A stretch of DNA of 64,000 bases from CAJQQY01 sp964564545 (lineage in GTDB: Bacteria; Bacteroidota; Bacteroidia; Chitinophagales; Saprospiraceae), in the NCBI GenBank assembly GCA_964564545.1, contig CAZMBP010000002.1:1-64000 (forward strand), given 5' to 3'. Position numbers and translations under genes: made by a program. Below are positions 8,504 through 16,007 of the stretch, piece by piece. A model generated the notes under the pieces. The model saw only the letters and a list, made by a program, of their open reading frames with translations, searched no databases and was not told the origin of the DNA. How positions within the stretch are numbered: position 1 is the first letter of the stretch; every line of letters starts with the position of its first letter.

Positions 8504-8518
8504 AAAAAAAAATCAAAA

Positions 8519-9130
8519 ATGTTATTAGAACTTAATTCTCAAAATCCAAGTGCTCGAAAAGTACAAAAGGTCGCTGATACTCTAGAAAAAGGAGGTGTGA
8601 TTATTTATCCAACTGATTCCGTTTATGGTTTAGGTTGTGATATCTTCAATCAAAAGGCAGTTGCAAGAATTTGCCAAATTAGAGGAATCAATCCTGAGAA
8701 AGCAAACCTTACTTTTATTTGTAAAGACATTCAGCAGCTCTCAAAATATGTATATCAGATTGACAACCAATTATTTAGGTTGCTTAAAGATAATGTGCCA
8801 GGAGCATTTACTTTTATTTTAAAGGCAAATAAAGAAGTGCCTCGTCATTTTAAAAATAGAAGAAAAACGATTGGAGTTAGAGTTCCTAACAGTCCAATTG
8901 CGTTGGCGATATTGGAAGCGTTAGGTCGGCCGATACTTTCAATCTCTTTGAAGACCGATGATGAGGAGGAAGATTTTATCGTTGATCCGTCTTTAATTCA
9001 TGATGATTTCCAAAAACGTGTGGATATTGTTATAGATGGAGGGATGGGAAGTGACGAACCGAGTACGATAGTGGATTGTACGACAGATGATTTTGAGATA
9101 ATTAGAGAAGGGAAGGGAGTTTTAAAGTGA
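8519..9130 (+). CDS. Sua5/YciO/YrdC family threonylcarbamoyl-AMP synthase-like protein
   Basis: With the ATG at 8519 the product is 203 residues. The YrdC fold is clear: KGGVIIYPTDSVYGLGCDIF is the nucleotide-binding start, followed by FKNRRKTIGVRVPNSPIALAILEALGRPILSISLK, and it ends in STIVDCTTDDFEIIREGKG. Family members make threonylcarbamoyl-AMP from Thr, bicarbonate and ATP for the t6A37 modification of ANN-decoding tRNAs. The length fits the short YrdC/YciO class without the Sua5 C-terminal domain, and YciO-type paralogues of less certain function cannot be excluded. An in-frame TTG at 8501 is rejected as start because it overlaps a -7 promoter box. A bidirectional terminator follows. 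Confidence 0.88.
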   Translation: MLLELNSQNPSARKVQKVADTLEKGGVIIYPTDSVYGLGCDIFNQKAVARICQIRGINPEKANLTFICKDIQQLSKYVYQIDNQLFRLLKDNVPGAFTFILKANKEVPRHFKNRRKTIGVRVPNSPIALAILEALGRPILSISLKTDDEEEDFIVDPSLIHDDFQKRVDIVIDGGMGSDEPSTIVDCTTDDFEIIREGKGVLK

Positions 9131-9158
9131 TTTGTTTTAAAGCTAAGTGTTATTCAAT

Positions 9159-9197
9159 TAAAACCCTTTTACTCTTTTGAGAGTAAAAGGGTTTTTG
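9159..9197. terminator. Bidirectional terminator between convergent genes
   Basis: AAAACCCTTTTACTCT (9160-9175) and AGAGTAAAAGGGTTTT (9180-9195) form a perfect 16-bp stem with a 4-nt loop. A residues lie on the left and T residues on the right, so it serves both the plus-strand YrdC gene and the minus-strand T9SS gene. Confidence 0.9.
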
Positions 9198-9216
9198 ATT
9201 TAGGTAATAGTATCAC

Positions 9217-10974
9217 TTATTTTGAGTAAATAACTACAAAATTAGAAGAATAAGATTCTGTTCCATTAGAAATGATTACAAAATAGATTCCTTTTTCATA
9301 TGTAGATATATCAATAACTTTGGTTGTTCTATCTTCAGATGAAGGTATCAACTCTGAAAGTATAACTTGTCCTACAGAATTTACAATTTTGAGATCAGTT
9401 CTTTGACTATCAAAAATACTTGAGTGAATATTAATCTTTTCACTTGCTGGAGATGGGTAAACTAAAATTTCAGGATTAGTTTTATTTTTTAATTCAACCA
9501 CAATTGTATTAGAATATTCGAACCCTCCATCTAAATCCATTTGTTTTAATCGATAATAGTTTAAACCTGACGATGGATGCAAATCTCTAAAATGATAATA
9601 GTTGACATTATTAGTTGTCAAGTTACCATTTACAAATCCAATCATTTCCCATTTATCACCATCAGAACTATGTTCAATTTCGAATCCTGCATTATTGATT
9701 TCACTTGCAGTCTCCCAAGACAAAAAGGTATTTTCATTTTGTAAGTTACCTCTAAATGCCATGAGTTCTACAGGTAAAGCTGTTAATGCGGTAATCGTCA
9801 ATATTTCTTGATTTGATCCAAGGTATTCTAATGTCCATGCACAGCATCCAGGAAGATTTTCTGTTGCAAAAGTTCCAGAGGTGCTTGTATTAGAATTGAG
9901 AAGATTATATTGATCTCCAACTGAAATTTGATAAGAATTAATAGTAGAAACATTGAGAGTACTTGTACCTCCAAGAGTTGTAGTTCCGTTAACTATTACC
10001 TGATCGGCAGAGTTAGTTCCTGCAACTTCAGTATTAATCGTTGCCTTGGACAAATCTACACTTGTACTAATTGTGAGTATACCTATATCTCCAGCACCTC
10101 CTGGTTCAAAGATTCCTTCACATTTAAATGTTACACCACTTCCCATTAATTTAACTGTTCCGTTACCAGAAACTTCTAAAACTGCCCCAGATTCATTATT
10201 AAATTTAGCATTGTTTTCCAATTTTAGCTTATCATGTTTAGTTGCATTTATGATTTGAATAATACCGAAGTTATTAAAGACCGCATCACTCTTTAATTTA
10301 ATCCCTTCGTCCTTGACAGCTGCTGTAGATCCAATTTTAATAGTTTTTCCTGCATTATTAGTGAAAGTAGATGCACCCATATCCATAGAAATACCTTTAT
10401 TATTTGTGTCTTTGATATCAATTAACCCATCATTTATGAAAAAGGTATCGTCATTTTTCATTTTAATTCCCTCCTTTTCTGAAGTGATATTAAGGGTTCC
10501 TTTATTTGTAAACCGTCCCTCAGATTCTATCTTAATTCCTTCCTTGCTAGTAGAGGTAACATTAGTAGTTCCCACATTTCTGAGAAAACCTTCTGATTTA
10601 ATATAGATTCCTTCAGAATTTCCACTTATGTTAAGGGTTCCTTTAACTATCAATTTGGAATTGGCGTTCTCAATTTTCAATTTTTTAATAACAGGAGTAA
10701 TACCGGTATTAGGAATGGTACACGTTCCGCCATTCAAAATTTCTACATCGTCTCCTGATACAGGAACAACGCCTCCAACCCAATTAGTAGCTACAAACCA
10801 GTTACCAGAAGAGGCATTCCAAGTTTTTTTTGCTCCAAAACTTGAACTTGAAATAGAGATGAGAAAAATTAATAAAAAGAATTTTTTCTTAGGAAATTTT
10901 GATATTGAATCCTCAAAATTGTTTAAGAAAAGAGGAAGCATATTCAGTTTGTAGTTTGTATTAAGTTTGTTCAT
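9217..10974 (-). CDS. T9SS-exported, repeat-rich surface protein
   Basis: This is a 585-residue exported protein. A signal segment (KKFFLLIFLISISSSSFGA) is followed by a G8/autotransporter-like start (WNASSGNWFVATNWVGG). Then come about 230 residues of short beta-helix-like repeats, with recurring 'IKSEGFLRNVGTTNVTS', 'IESEGRFTNKGTLNITS' and 'MKNDDTFFINDGLIDIK' units. A fibronectin-like stretch follows at about 395-490, with LPVELMAFRGNLQNENTFLSWETASEINNAGFEIE. It ends in a type A T9SS sorting domain (about 500-585: LVYPSPASEKINIHS, GIYFVIISNG). It is expected to be secreted and tethered to or released from the surface. The exact start is uncertain, because several Met codons precede the signal. 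Confidence 0.85.
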   Translation of the reverse strand: MNKLNTNYKLNMLPLFLNNFEDSISKFPKKKFFLLIFLISISSSSFGAKKTWNASSGNWFVATNWVGGVVPVSGDDVEILNGGTCTIPNTGITPVIKKLKIENANSKLIVKGTLNISGNSEGIYIKSEGFLRNVGTTNVTSTSKEGIKIESEGRFTNKGTLNITSEKEGIKMKNDDTFFINDGLIDIKDTNNKGISMDMGASTFTNNAGKTIKIGSTAAVKDEGIKLKSDAVFNNFGIIQIINATKHDKLKLENNAKFNNESGAVLEVSGNGTVKLMGSGVTFKCEGIFEPGGAGDIGILTISTSVDLSKATINTEVAGTNSADQVIVNGTTTLGGTSTLNVSTINSYQISVGDQYNLLNSNTSTSGTFATENLPGCCAWTLEYLGSNQEILTITALTALPVELMAFRGNLQNENTFLSWETASEINNAGFEIEHSSDGDKWEMIGFVNGNLTTNNVNYYHFRDLHPSSGLNYYRLKQMDLDGGFEYSNTIVVELKNKTNPEILVYPSPASEKINIHSSIFDSQRTDLKIVNSVGQVILSELIPSSEDRTTKVIDISTYEKGIYFVIISNGTESYSSNFVVIYSK

Positions 10975-11470
10975 GTTGAAGTTGTTAAGAGTAAAAAAAT
11001 TATTTAAGATTTATTGGTTTTTGAAATATTAGAGATTAATTTTTGAGTACACTTTTTGAATGATAAATGTCAGGCTTATTACTGAAAATGGTTCAAGAAT
11101 TGACCTATTGAAAGTGCATGGGATAGCATGAAAAATCACTATGAGACATAAGCAAATATTTCGAAACTGATTCTAAGTACTACACTCGTTCTAGTTGAAT
11201 AAAAGATGTAAAAGTTTTTAATAAGATTTAGGTGACGGTCGGGATATGTTATGAAAATTCATTTAAGTAAAATCAATTTTCATATTCGGATATACATTTT
11301 ATTCGGAAAGAAATTTGGATGAGTGTTTAAGATCCAAAGCAATGCCATATTTTATGTTTAGTCAAGTTGCTGGTATAGAGTTACTTACATATATGTAGTT
11401 ATTCTCTTTATTCTAATTGTGAGAATAAAATCTCATAAATAGAATTTAAAGACTAAATACAAATGAGATT

Positions 11471-11497
11471 AATAATAAGGTTGTAAACCTTATTATT
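11471..11497. repeat. Perfect 12-bp hairpin
   Basis: AATAATAAGGTT (11471-11482), loop GTA, and AACCTTATTATT (11486-11497) form an exact hairpin. It is not followed by a T run, so it is not an obvious terminator for either flanking gene, both of which point away from it. Confidence 0.7.
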
Positions 11498-11570
11498 CTA
11501 TTATTTCTTCAATTTAAACACAAGTAATGTATAAGGATCGGTTGGATTCAACCTTTTAATGAACTTCATT

Positions 11571-11600
11571 TCTAATCTCTTCTAATCTCTTCTAATCTTT
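11571..11600. repeat. Tandem repeat, three copies of a 10-mer
   Basis: TCTAATCTCT occurs twice and then as TCTAATCTTT, head to tail, inside the gene-free stretch. It is a short microsatellite-like tract with no visible function. Confidence 0.75.
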
Positions 11601-11970
11601 TCTGCTACATATAATAAACAATATGTGCCTATAAATAGAAATAATAATTCTGGTAAAATAAGATGATAAACGAATTTAGATATTTTCCATTTGTCGAGAT
11701 TTCCTCTTGTCAAATCGAAGAAAAAAGATTTGATTTGTTAAAAACTTTAACATTGTGGTATTCAATAACAATAGAATTACAAGTTTAATTTAATAACAAA
11801 AAATAATTCAAATCTAAACGAGACTATAGTTTCGTTTTTACAAAAAAAAAATAAGTTGGCGAATTTTTCAAAATCAAAGAGTACTACTTTGAGGAGGAGA
11901 GGTCTGCCCAAATCTAAAATAATCAGAATAGATATAACATTACATTTACAAACCTTTTAAATATTAAAAA

Positions 11971-13275
11971 ATGAAAAACGGAAAATTAAATTTCGACGCA
12001 ATTATGGATTCCGTTTTGGGATTAATTTCGCAGCAAAAGACCAAAGTTGATGAGCACCATGAGCGAATGTTGAAGCAAGCTGAGAAAATGGGAACCCAAG
12101 ATGGTTCACTCGATTTACCTCAAATTGAAGACTCGCAAGTGAGTCCTCATGAAGGAATGCTTAAGCATGAATACCAAAAATTTATAGCTGAATTATGGAA
12201 GAAAGGGAAACCTTACCTTGATGGTCCACACATAGAATTTAAAACTCAATCAGAGAAAATTGAGGATTTGAAAAATGATCAAAACGAATTAATTGCTAGT
12301 GAAAAACAATTGATTGACCAAAAGAAAATGGAGGATGATAAATTTATCCAACAAGACTTTAACATTCAAAAACTAGAGATAGATAATTATGAAAAAGTCA
12401 TCAAGCGAGATTATTTAGCAGCCAAATCTGAGCTTGAAGATGTGCAAGAAAGAACAGGAAGAATGGCTCCTATCATTCATTTTAAATCTACGATTCTTTA
12501 TGTGTTATTATTAATAGGGATTGGTTTGGCGGAGGTGCCTTTGAACATGCAGATTTTCCAAAAATTTGGAGAGGCATTTTTTATCACCATTATTATGGCA
12601 AGTTCATTGGCGATTTCGATTCCAGTTTTAGCGCACTTTACAGGTGTGTTTATTAAACAGAGAAAAGAGAAGAAAGAGTTCTTGACATTTAGTGTGATCT
12701 GCATTTTGCTCTTTGTTATTTTCAACTTTGGAGTGAGCATATTTAGAGCATATGTTTTAGCAGAAAATATAGGAGAAGAGTCGAGTTATTTGAACATTGT
12801 GATTTTCACTTGCTTAAATTTGATTCTGTTTTTTATCGGAGTTTTGGCGGCATATTTTAGTCATGATGAGAGTTATGAGTTGGAGCATGCACATGCAAAA
12901 TTTACGAAAGAGAAAGTGGCTTATGATAAGGAAAAGTTGAAAATACAGGACAGAATGAAAGGTTTGGAAGCAACAAAAAATACTCGTTTACAAGAACGTA
13001 ATGAACAATATACCATAGAGAAAAAAGCGATTCTTCATAGGAAGGATACTTTGATTGTCGAGCGCAATCGTGCAGTTAAAGTTTATGATGAATTACTGAA
13101 TGCATTTATCGCGCTGGAAGCGATGGTAGATGCAGGTTACCGAATTACTGTTGAGAAATATCGTGCAGCAAATTTGATGCATCGAAAGAATCATCTTTCT
13201 CCTCAAAGTTGGGCGAATGGAATCCCAGCTCTTGATTTGAAATTTGAGAAAAAACAGGAGCTAGATCCGAACTAA
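11971..13275 (+). CDS. Four-TM coiled-coil membrane protein, unknown function
   Basis: This is a 434-residue protein. Residues 1-165 are hydrophilic and helical, with a strong Lys/Glu/Gln coiled coil at about 90-160. Four membrane segments follow at about 171-189, 202-222, 237-260 and 273-295. A second charged coiled coil runs from about 296 to 385 (EHAHAKFTKEKVAYDKEKLK onward). Both ends should face the same, probably cytosolic, side. I recognise no family. The next gene downstream is a small lipoprotein, 354 bp away, with a possible terminator between them. It is a scaffold-like candidate in the accessory block rather than an enzyme. Confidence 0.65.
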   Translation: MKNGKLNFDAIMDSVLGLISQQKTKVDEHHERMLKQAEKMGTQDGSLDLPQIEDSQVSPHEGMLKHEYQKFIAELWKKGKPYLDGPHIEFKTQSEKIEDLKNDQNELIASEKQLIDQKKMEDDKFIQQDFNIQKLEIDNYEKVIKRDYLAAKSELEDVQERTGRMAPIIHFKSTILYVLLLIGIGLAEVPLNMQIFQKFGEAFFITIIMASSLAISIPVLAHFTGVFIKQRKEKKEFLTFSVICILLFVIFNFGVSIFRAYVLAENIGEESSYLNIVIFTCLNLILFFIGVLAAYFSHDESYELEHAHAKFTKEKVAYDKEKLKIQDRMKGLEATKNTRLQERNEQYTIEKKAILHRKDTLIVERNRAVKVYDELLNAFIALEAMVDAGYRITVEKYRAANLMHRKNHLSPQSWANGIPALDLKFEKKQELDPN

Positions 13276-13629
13276 AAATTACTTATTAATACTACTTAAG
13301 AAACTGATTTGAATTATGTCGCTAATTTTTTTAAGCGTCTTTTTCTGCCATATTTCGTTTTTTTATCGAGCAATAGCTCAGGCTATTCCTCTCAAAAAAA
13401 GCCTCATCTGACAGAAAAATCCACAATAAAAAATCTTAGCACATAATACAATACAGTTTCCAAACAAAGAACAAAGCTATGATTACTTGTTCCCCTCCAA
13501 TGCGTTTGTGAGTTCCGAGAATAGCGGGAGGGGGATTTTTTTGAATATCGAATATCCAACGCTTCGCTAAGGAATATCAATTTAAGAAGTGGTTCCCATG
13601 ATTTATTTATCAACTAAAAAAAATAAGAG
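13276..13629. other. 354-bp gap with dyads and a possible terminator
   Basis: No gene is visible. A GC-rich dyad, TCCCCTCC (13491-13498) with GGAGGGGA near 13528-13536, is followed by seven T residues and could terminate plus-strand transcription. A GAGCAATAGCTC mini-hairpin lies near 13368-13379. Imperfect inverted repeats of GAATATC occur between 13542 and 13580. Confidence 0.5.
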
Positions 13630-14346
13630 ATGAAAAATATAATATTTGTTTTATCAATACTATTGCTGGTTGGGTGTGCTGATAATCAGCCAGTTACCAA
13701 TACTGAACTATTTATTTATTTAGATTACACCGAAGGTCAGGACTACTCTGATTTATTGGAAAATGATGTTGAAAAATATTTAACTATGATGAATGTCTCT
13801 GAGGAGAATGATCGTAGTTTTGGAAAAGTTCGCATCTATCCTTTACATGATATTGCATCGAGTGTAAGCAAAACGGTAAAGCTAAAAAAAGGAAAATCGA
13901 AGATGGAAGGGAATAGATATATTCGACAAAAAGAGTTGGATAAATTTAAAACTCAACTCATCGAAAAGACTTCTGAAATAAACAGTTCGTTTACTGGGAA
14001 AGCGTTGAATTCGTCTCATATTTTTAATCCTCTTTGCAAAGGGATTCACAAAATAAATAACTCGAATGCTGACCGTAAAGTCATTGTTATTTATTCGGAT
14101 ATGTTGGAAAATTCGGAGTTAGCTAATTTTCATTCAGGCAAATTGAAGTATGAAAATTTGAGAACCAATTTTGATGGTTCTTGCGAGTTTGAAGATTTAT
14201 CGGATTGTGAAGTTTATATCATTCATCCGATTGACAAACGAAATGATGTTAAGATTAGAACGGCTGAAAATTTTTGGTCAAAATATATGATGGAAAAAGG
14301 ATTGGATAGTGATATGTGGCATTTTGATACGAGCATTGATATTTAA
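13630..14346 (+). CDS. Lipoprotein, possibly von Willebrand factor A-like fold
   Basis: This is a 238-residue lipoprotein (signal MKNIIFVLSILLLVGC, Cys16). The body looks like a VWA/Rossmann-type alpha/beta fold: strand LFIYLDYTEGQ, a long helical middle, then KVIVIYSDMLENS as a central strand and CEVYIIHPID as a later one. A canonical MIDAS (DxSxS) is not present; DYTEGQ is at the equivalent place, so metal binding is doubtful. The assignment is by pattern only. It lies between the four-TM coiled-coil gene and a small membrane protein, with its own terminator. It may work at the membrane with one of them. Confidence 0.6.
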   Translation: MKNIIFVLSILLLVGCADNQPVTNTELFIYLDYTEGQDYSDLLENDVEKYLTMMNVSEENDRSFGKVRIYPLHDIASSVSKTVKLKKGKSKMEGNRYIRQKELDKFKTQLIEKTSEINSSFTGKALNSSHIFNPLCKGIHKINNSNADRKVIVIYSDMLENSELANFHSGKLKYENLRTNFDGSCEFEDLSDCEVYIIHPIDKRNDVKIRTAENFWSKYMMEKGLDSDMWHFDTSIDI

Positions 14347-14416
14347 TTTTTGCCATAAAAAAGAAAATGCTGTTTGAATAATTATAAGGTAAATCTTTAA
14401 TTTTTCGTACCCTTAT

Positions 14417-14453
14417 ATGCGTTGTACTTTGTGGAGTGCAGCGCATTTTTTTT
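14417..14453 (+). terminator. Terminator after the lipoprotein gene
   Basis: ATGCGTTGTACT (14417-14428) pairs with AGTGCAGCGCAT (14435-14446) through ten Watson-Crick pairs and two G-U or mismatched positions, then runs into eight T. It separates 13630-14346 from the genes that follow. Confidence 0.75.
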
Positions 14454-14504
14454 AAGAAAAAAGTGTAATTTAAATTTTTGTAAAACTTCAATTATTTATT
14501 TGAA

Positions 14505-14774
14505 ATGGAAGCAATTGCTTATTTAGTCTTAGGGTTTTGTTTTATGATGTTTTTGTATTTCGGTTATCGAGATGACTTTCGAAGAGATCAAAAGAAGTTT
14601 ATTACGACTGTTTTAGGTGTGTTAATAATTGGATCAATCCAAATGATTTTATCTCAGATTGAAATAAAAATACCATTGTGGATTTCATTATCATTTTTGA
14701 TCTTTTTTGTTTTAATGAATATGTTTTTTCCGAAATCAAATATTGTGGAAAATGAAAATAATCCAGATGAATGA
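14505..14774 (+). CDS. Small membrane protein
   Basis: This is an 89-residue protein with three predicted membrane segments (about residues 3-20, 34-50 and 55-75) and an acidic tail (NIVENENNPDE). No family is recognised. A positively charged loop (YRDDFRRDQKK) follows the first segment. Its stop codon is 36 bp upstream of the TIR gene, and that gap is filled exactly by a promoter for the TIR gene, so cotranscription is possible but not required. Confidence 0.6.
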   Translation: MEAIAYLVLGFCFMMFLYFGYRDDFRRDQKKFITTVLGVLIIGSIQMILSQIEIKIPLWISLSFLIFFVLMNMFFPKSNIVENENNPDE

Positions 14775-14776
14775 AA

Positions 14777-14806
14777 TTGTCATTTTCAATTAACTTCCTA
14801 TCTTTG
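14777..14806 (+). promoter_or_regulatory. Consensus Bacteroidota promoter for the TIR-mcrC pair
   Basis: TTG (14777-14779), exactly 19 nt, then TATCTTTG (14799-14806) matches the TTG-N19-TAnnTTTG sigma-ABfr promoter completely. The ATG of the TIR gene begins at 14811, only 4 nt after the -7 box, so the transcript would be leaderless or nearly so. The whole promoter fits in the 36-bp gap. Confidence 0.7.
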
Positions 14807-14810
14807 AAAA

Positions 14811-15995
14811 ATGTCATCACCAACTCAAATATTCATAGCCTACTCTCGAAAGGATTCCGAACTAATGGAAAAACTTCGAATTCACTTGCGCCCATTGGAA
14901 CGTGCAAGGATGGCTAAAATATGGTATGATGGAATTATTGAAGCAGGGAGTGATTGGGAAAAAGAAATTAAAACACATTTGCATTCTGCTAATGTTATAT
15001 TGCTTTTAATCAGCGCGGATTTTATAGATTCTGATTATTGTTATGATGAGGAAATGACCGATGCTCTCAAAAAACATGAACAAAATGAATCCAAAGTAAT
15101 TCCAATAATTTTGCGTCCGTGTGCTTGGAAATATTCTCCCTTTGCAAAATTACTAGTTTTGCCAAAAGATGGTAAACCTGTAATAGAACACGAAGATTAT
15201 GCTTTTACAGAAATTGTAGAAGCAGTTGCAAAAATATGTCAAGGAAAAAAAGAAGACATTAAAACGAATGAAAATGGACTTATACTCAAAGGGGAAATTC
15301 CTTCCAAACTAAAACCTATCGATCATTATTTAAAAAAAATTGAACCATCCTCAGATACAAATAAAGTTGAAGATAATATTCCATTTTTTGAAACCGAAGA
15401 AGCGAAGGAAACTCAAGCAATTGTTGATTCTATTTTGTCAGGTGAATTTTTAAAAAATAAGGTTGAATCAAACAACGAAAATTCATTTACTGATCCTCGT
15501 GATGGACAAACTTATAAAACGGTAAAGCTCAAGGATGGGAGAACTTGGCTGGCGGAAAACCTGAATTATGATTTGGGAAGTGGATGTTATTTTTATGATA
15601 ACAATCCAATTAATGGACAAAATTATGGACGGCTTTATAAATTGGATTCAGCTCATAAATCAGTTCCTTCTGGTTGGAGACTTCCATCTAAAACAGATTG
15701 GGAATCCATGATTGGTGCTTATGGCGAATGGGAAGGAAATTTTATTAGAAAAGTTAATGCAACCGCCTCTCCTTCTTTAATTGAAGGAGGTAGCTCAACA
15801 TTTAATGCTCTTTATGGAGGTTTACGAACTAATCTTGAGAACTTTAATTATTTGGGGAAGTCTGGAAATTATTGGATAGGTAAGGAAAATTTTTCACAAA
15901 ATGTAATTCAATTTGATAGGGGATTAAATCAAGTGGTATTGACCAGTAAAAATATAGAATATGCTCTTTCTGTTCGATGCATCAAAGACGAATAA
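14811..15995 (+). CDS. TIR domain protein fused to a FISUMP domain
   Basis: This is a 394-residue protein with no signal peptide. Residues 5-140 are a TIR domain: IFIAYSRKDSELMEKL (box 1), IWYDGIIEAGSDWEKEI (box 2), then LLLISADFIDSDYCYDEEM with the likely catalytic Glu81 of NAD-cleaving TIRs. A charged linker (about 150-220) leads to a FISUMP (Fibrobacter major paralogous) domain: DGQTYKTVKLKDGRTWLAEN, GRLYKLDSA, the signature SGWRLPSKTDWESMI, and YALSVRCIKDE at the end. FISUMP domains have a C-type-lectin-related look and normally sit in exported proteins. A cytosolic TIR fusion suggests a sensing module coupled to an NADase effector. mcrC follows after 12 bp. Confidence 0.85.
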   Translation: MSSPTQIFIAYSRKDSELMEKLRIHLRPLERARMAKIWYDGIIEAGSDWEKEIKTHLHSANVILLLISADFIDSDYCYDEEMTDALKKHEQNESKVIPIILRPCAWKYSPFAKLLVLPKDGKPVIEHEDYAFTEIVEAVAKICQGKKEDIKTNENGLILKGEIPSKLKPIDHYLKKIEPSSDTNKVEDNIPFFETEEAKETQAIVDSILSGEFLKNKVESNNENSFTDPRDGQTYKTVKLKDGRTWLAENLNYDLGSGCYFYDNNPINGQNYGRLYKLDSAHKSVPSGWRLPSKTDWESMIGAYGEWEGNFIRKVNATASPSLIEGGSSTFNALYGGLRTNLENFNYLGKSGNYWIGKENFSQNVIQFDRGLNQVVLTSKNIEYALSVRCIKDE

Positions 15996-16007
15996 TTTTT
16001 TAAATCA

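Larger units (their letters stand above)
10975..11970. other. 996-bp intergenic region without a recognisable gene
   Basis: No open frame here has protein-like composition. The region is AT-rich and divergent, lying between the minus-strand T9SS gene and the plus-strand coiled-coil gene. It contains a perfect hairpin (11471-11497), a triple 10-bp tandem repeat (11571-11600) and a small dyad (about 11409-11429, TTATTCT...AGAATAA). It marks the left border of the most accessory-looking block. Confidence 0.6.

Noticed and set aside
8501..8518. TTG start giving a six-residue longer Sua5/YrdC protein
   Set aside because: The TTG lies within the TACTTTTG promoter box; the ATG at 8519 begins the family sequence.
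14811..15995. FISUMP as a target of a diversity-generating retroelement
   Set aside because: The lectin-like flavour suggested it, but no reverse transcriptase or template repeat is present in the window.
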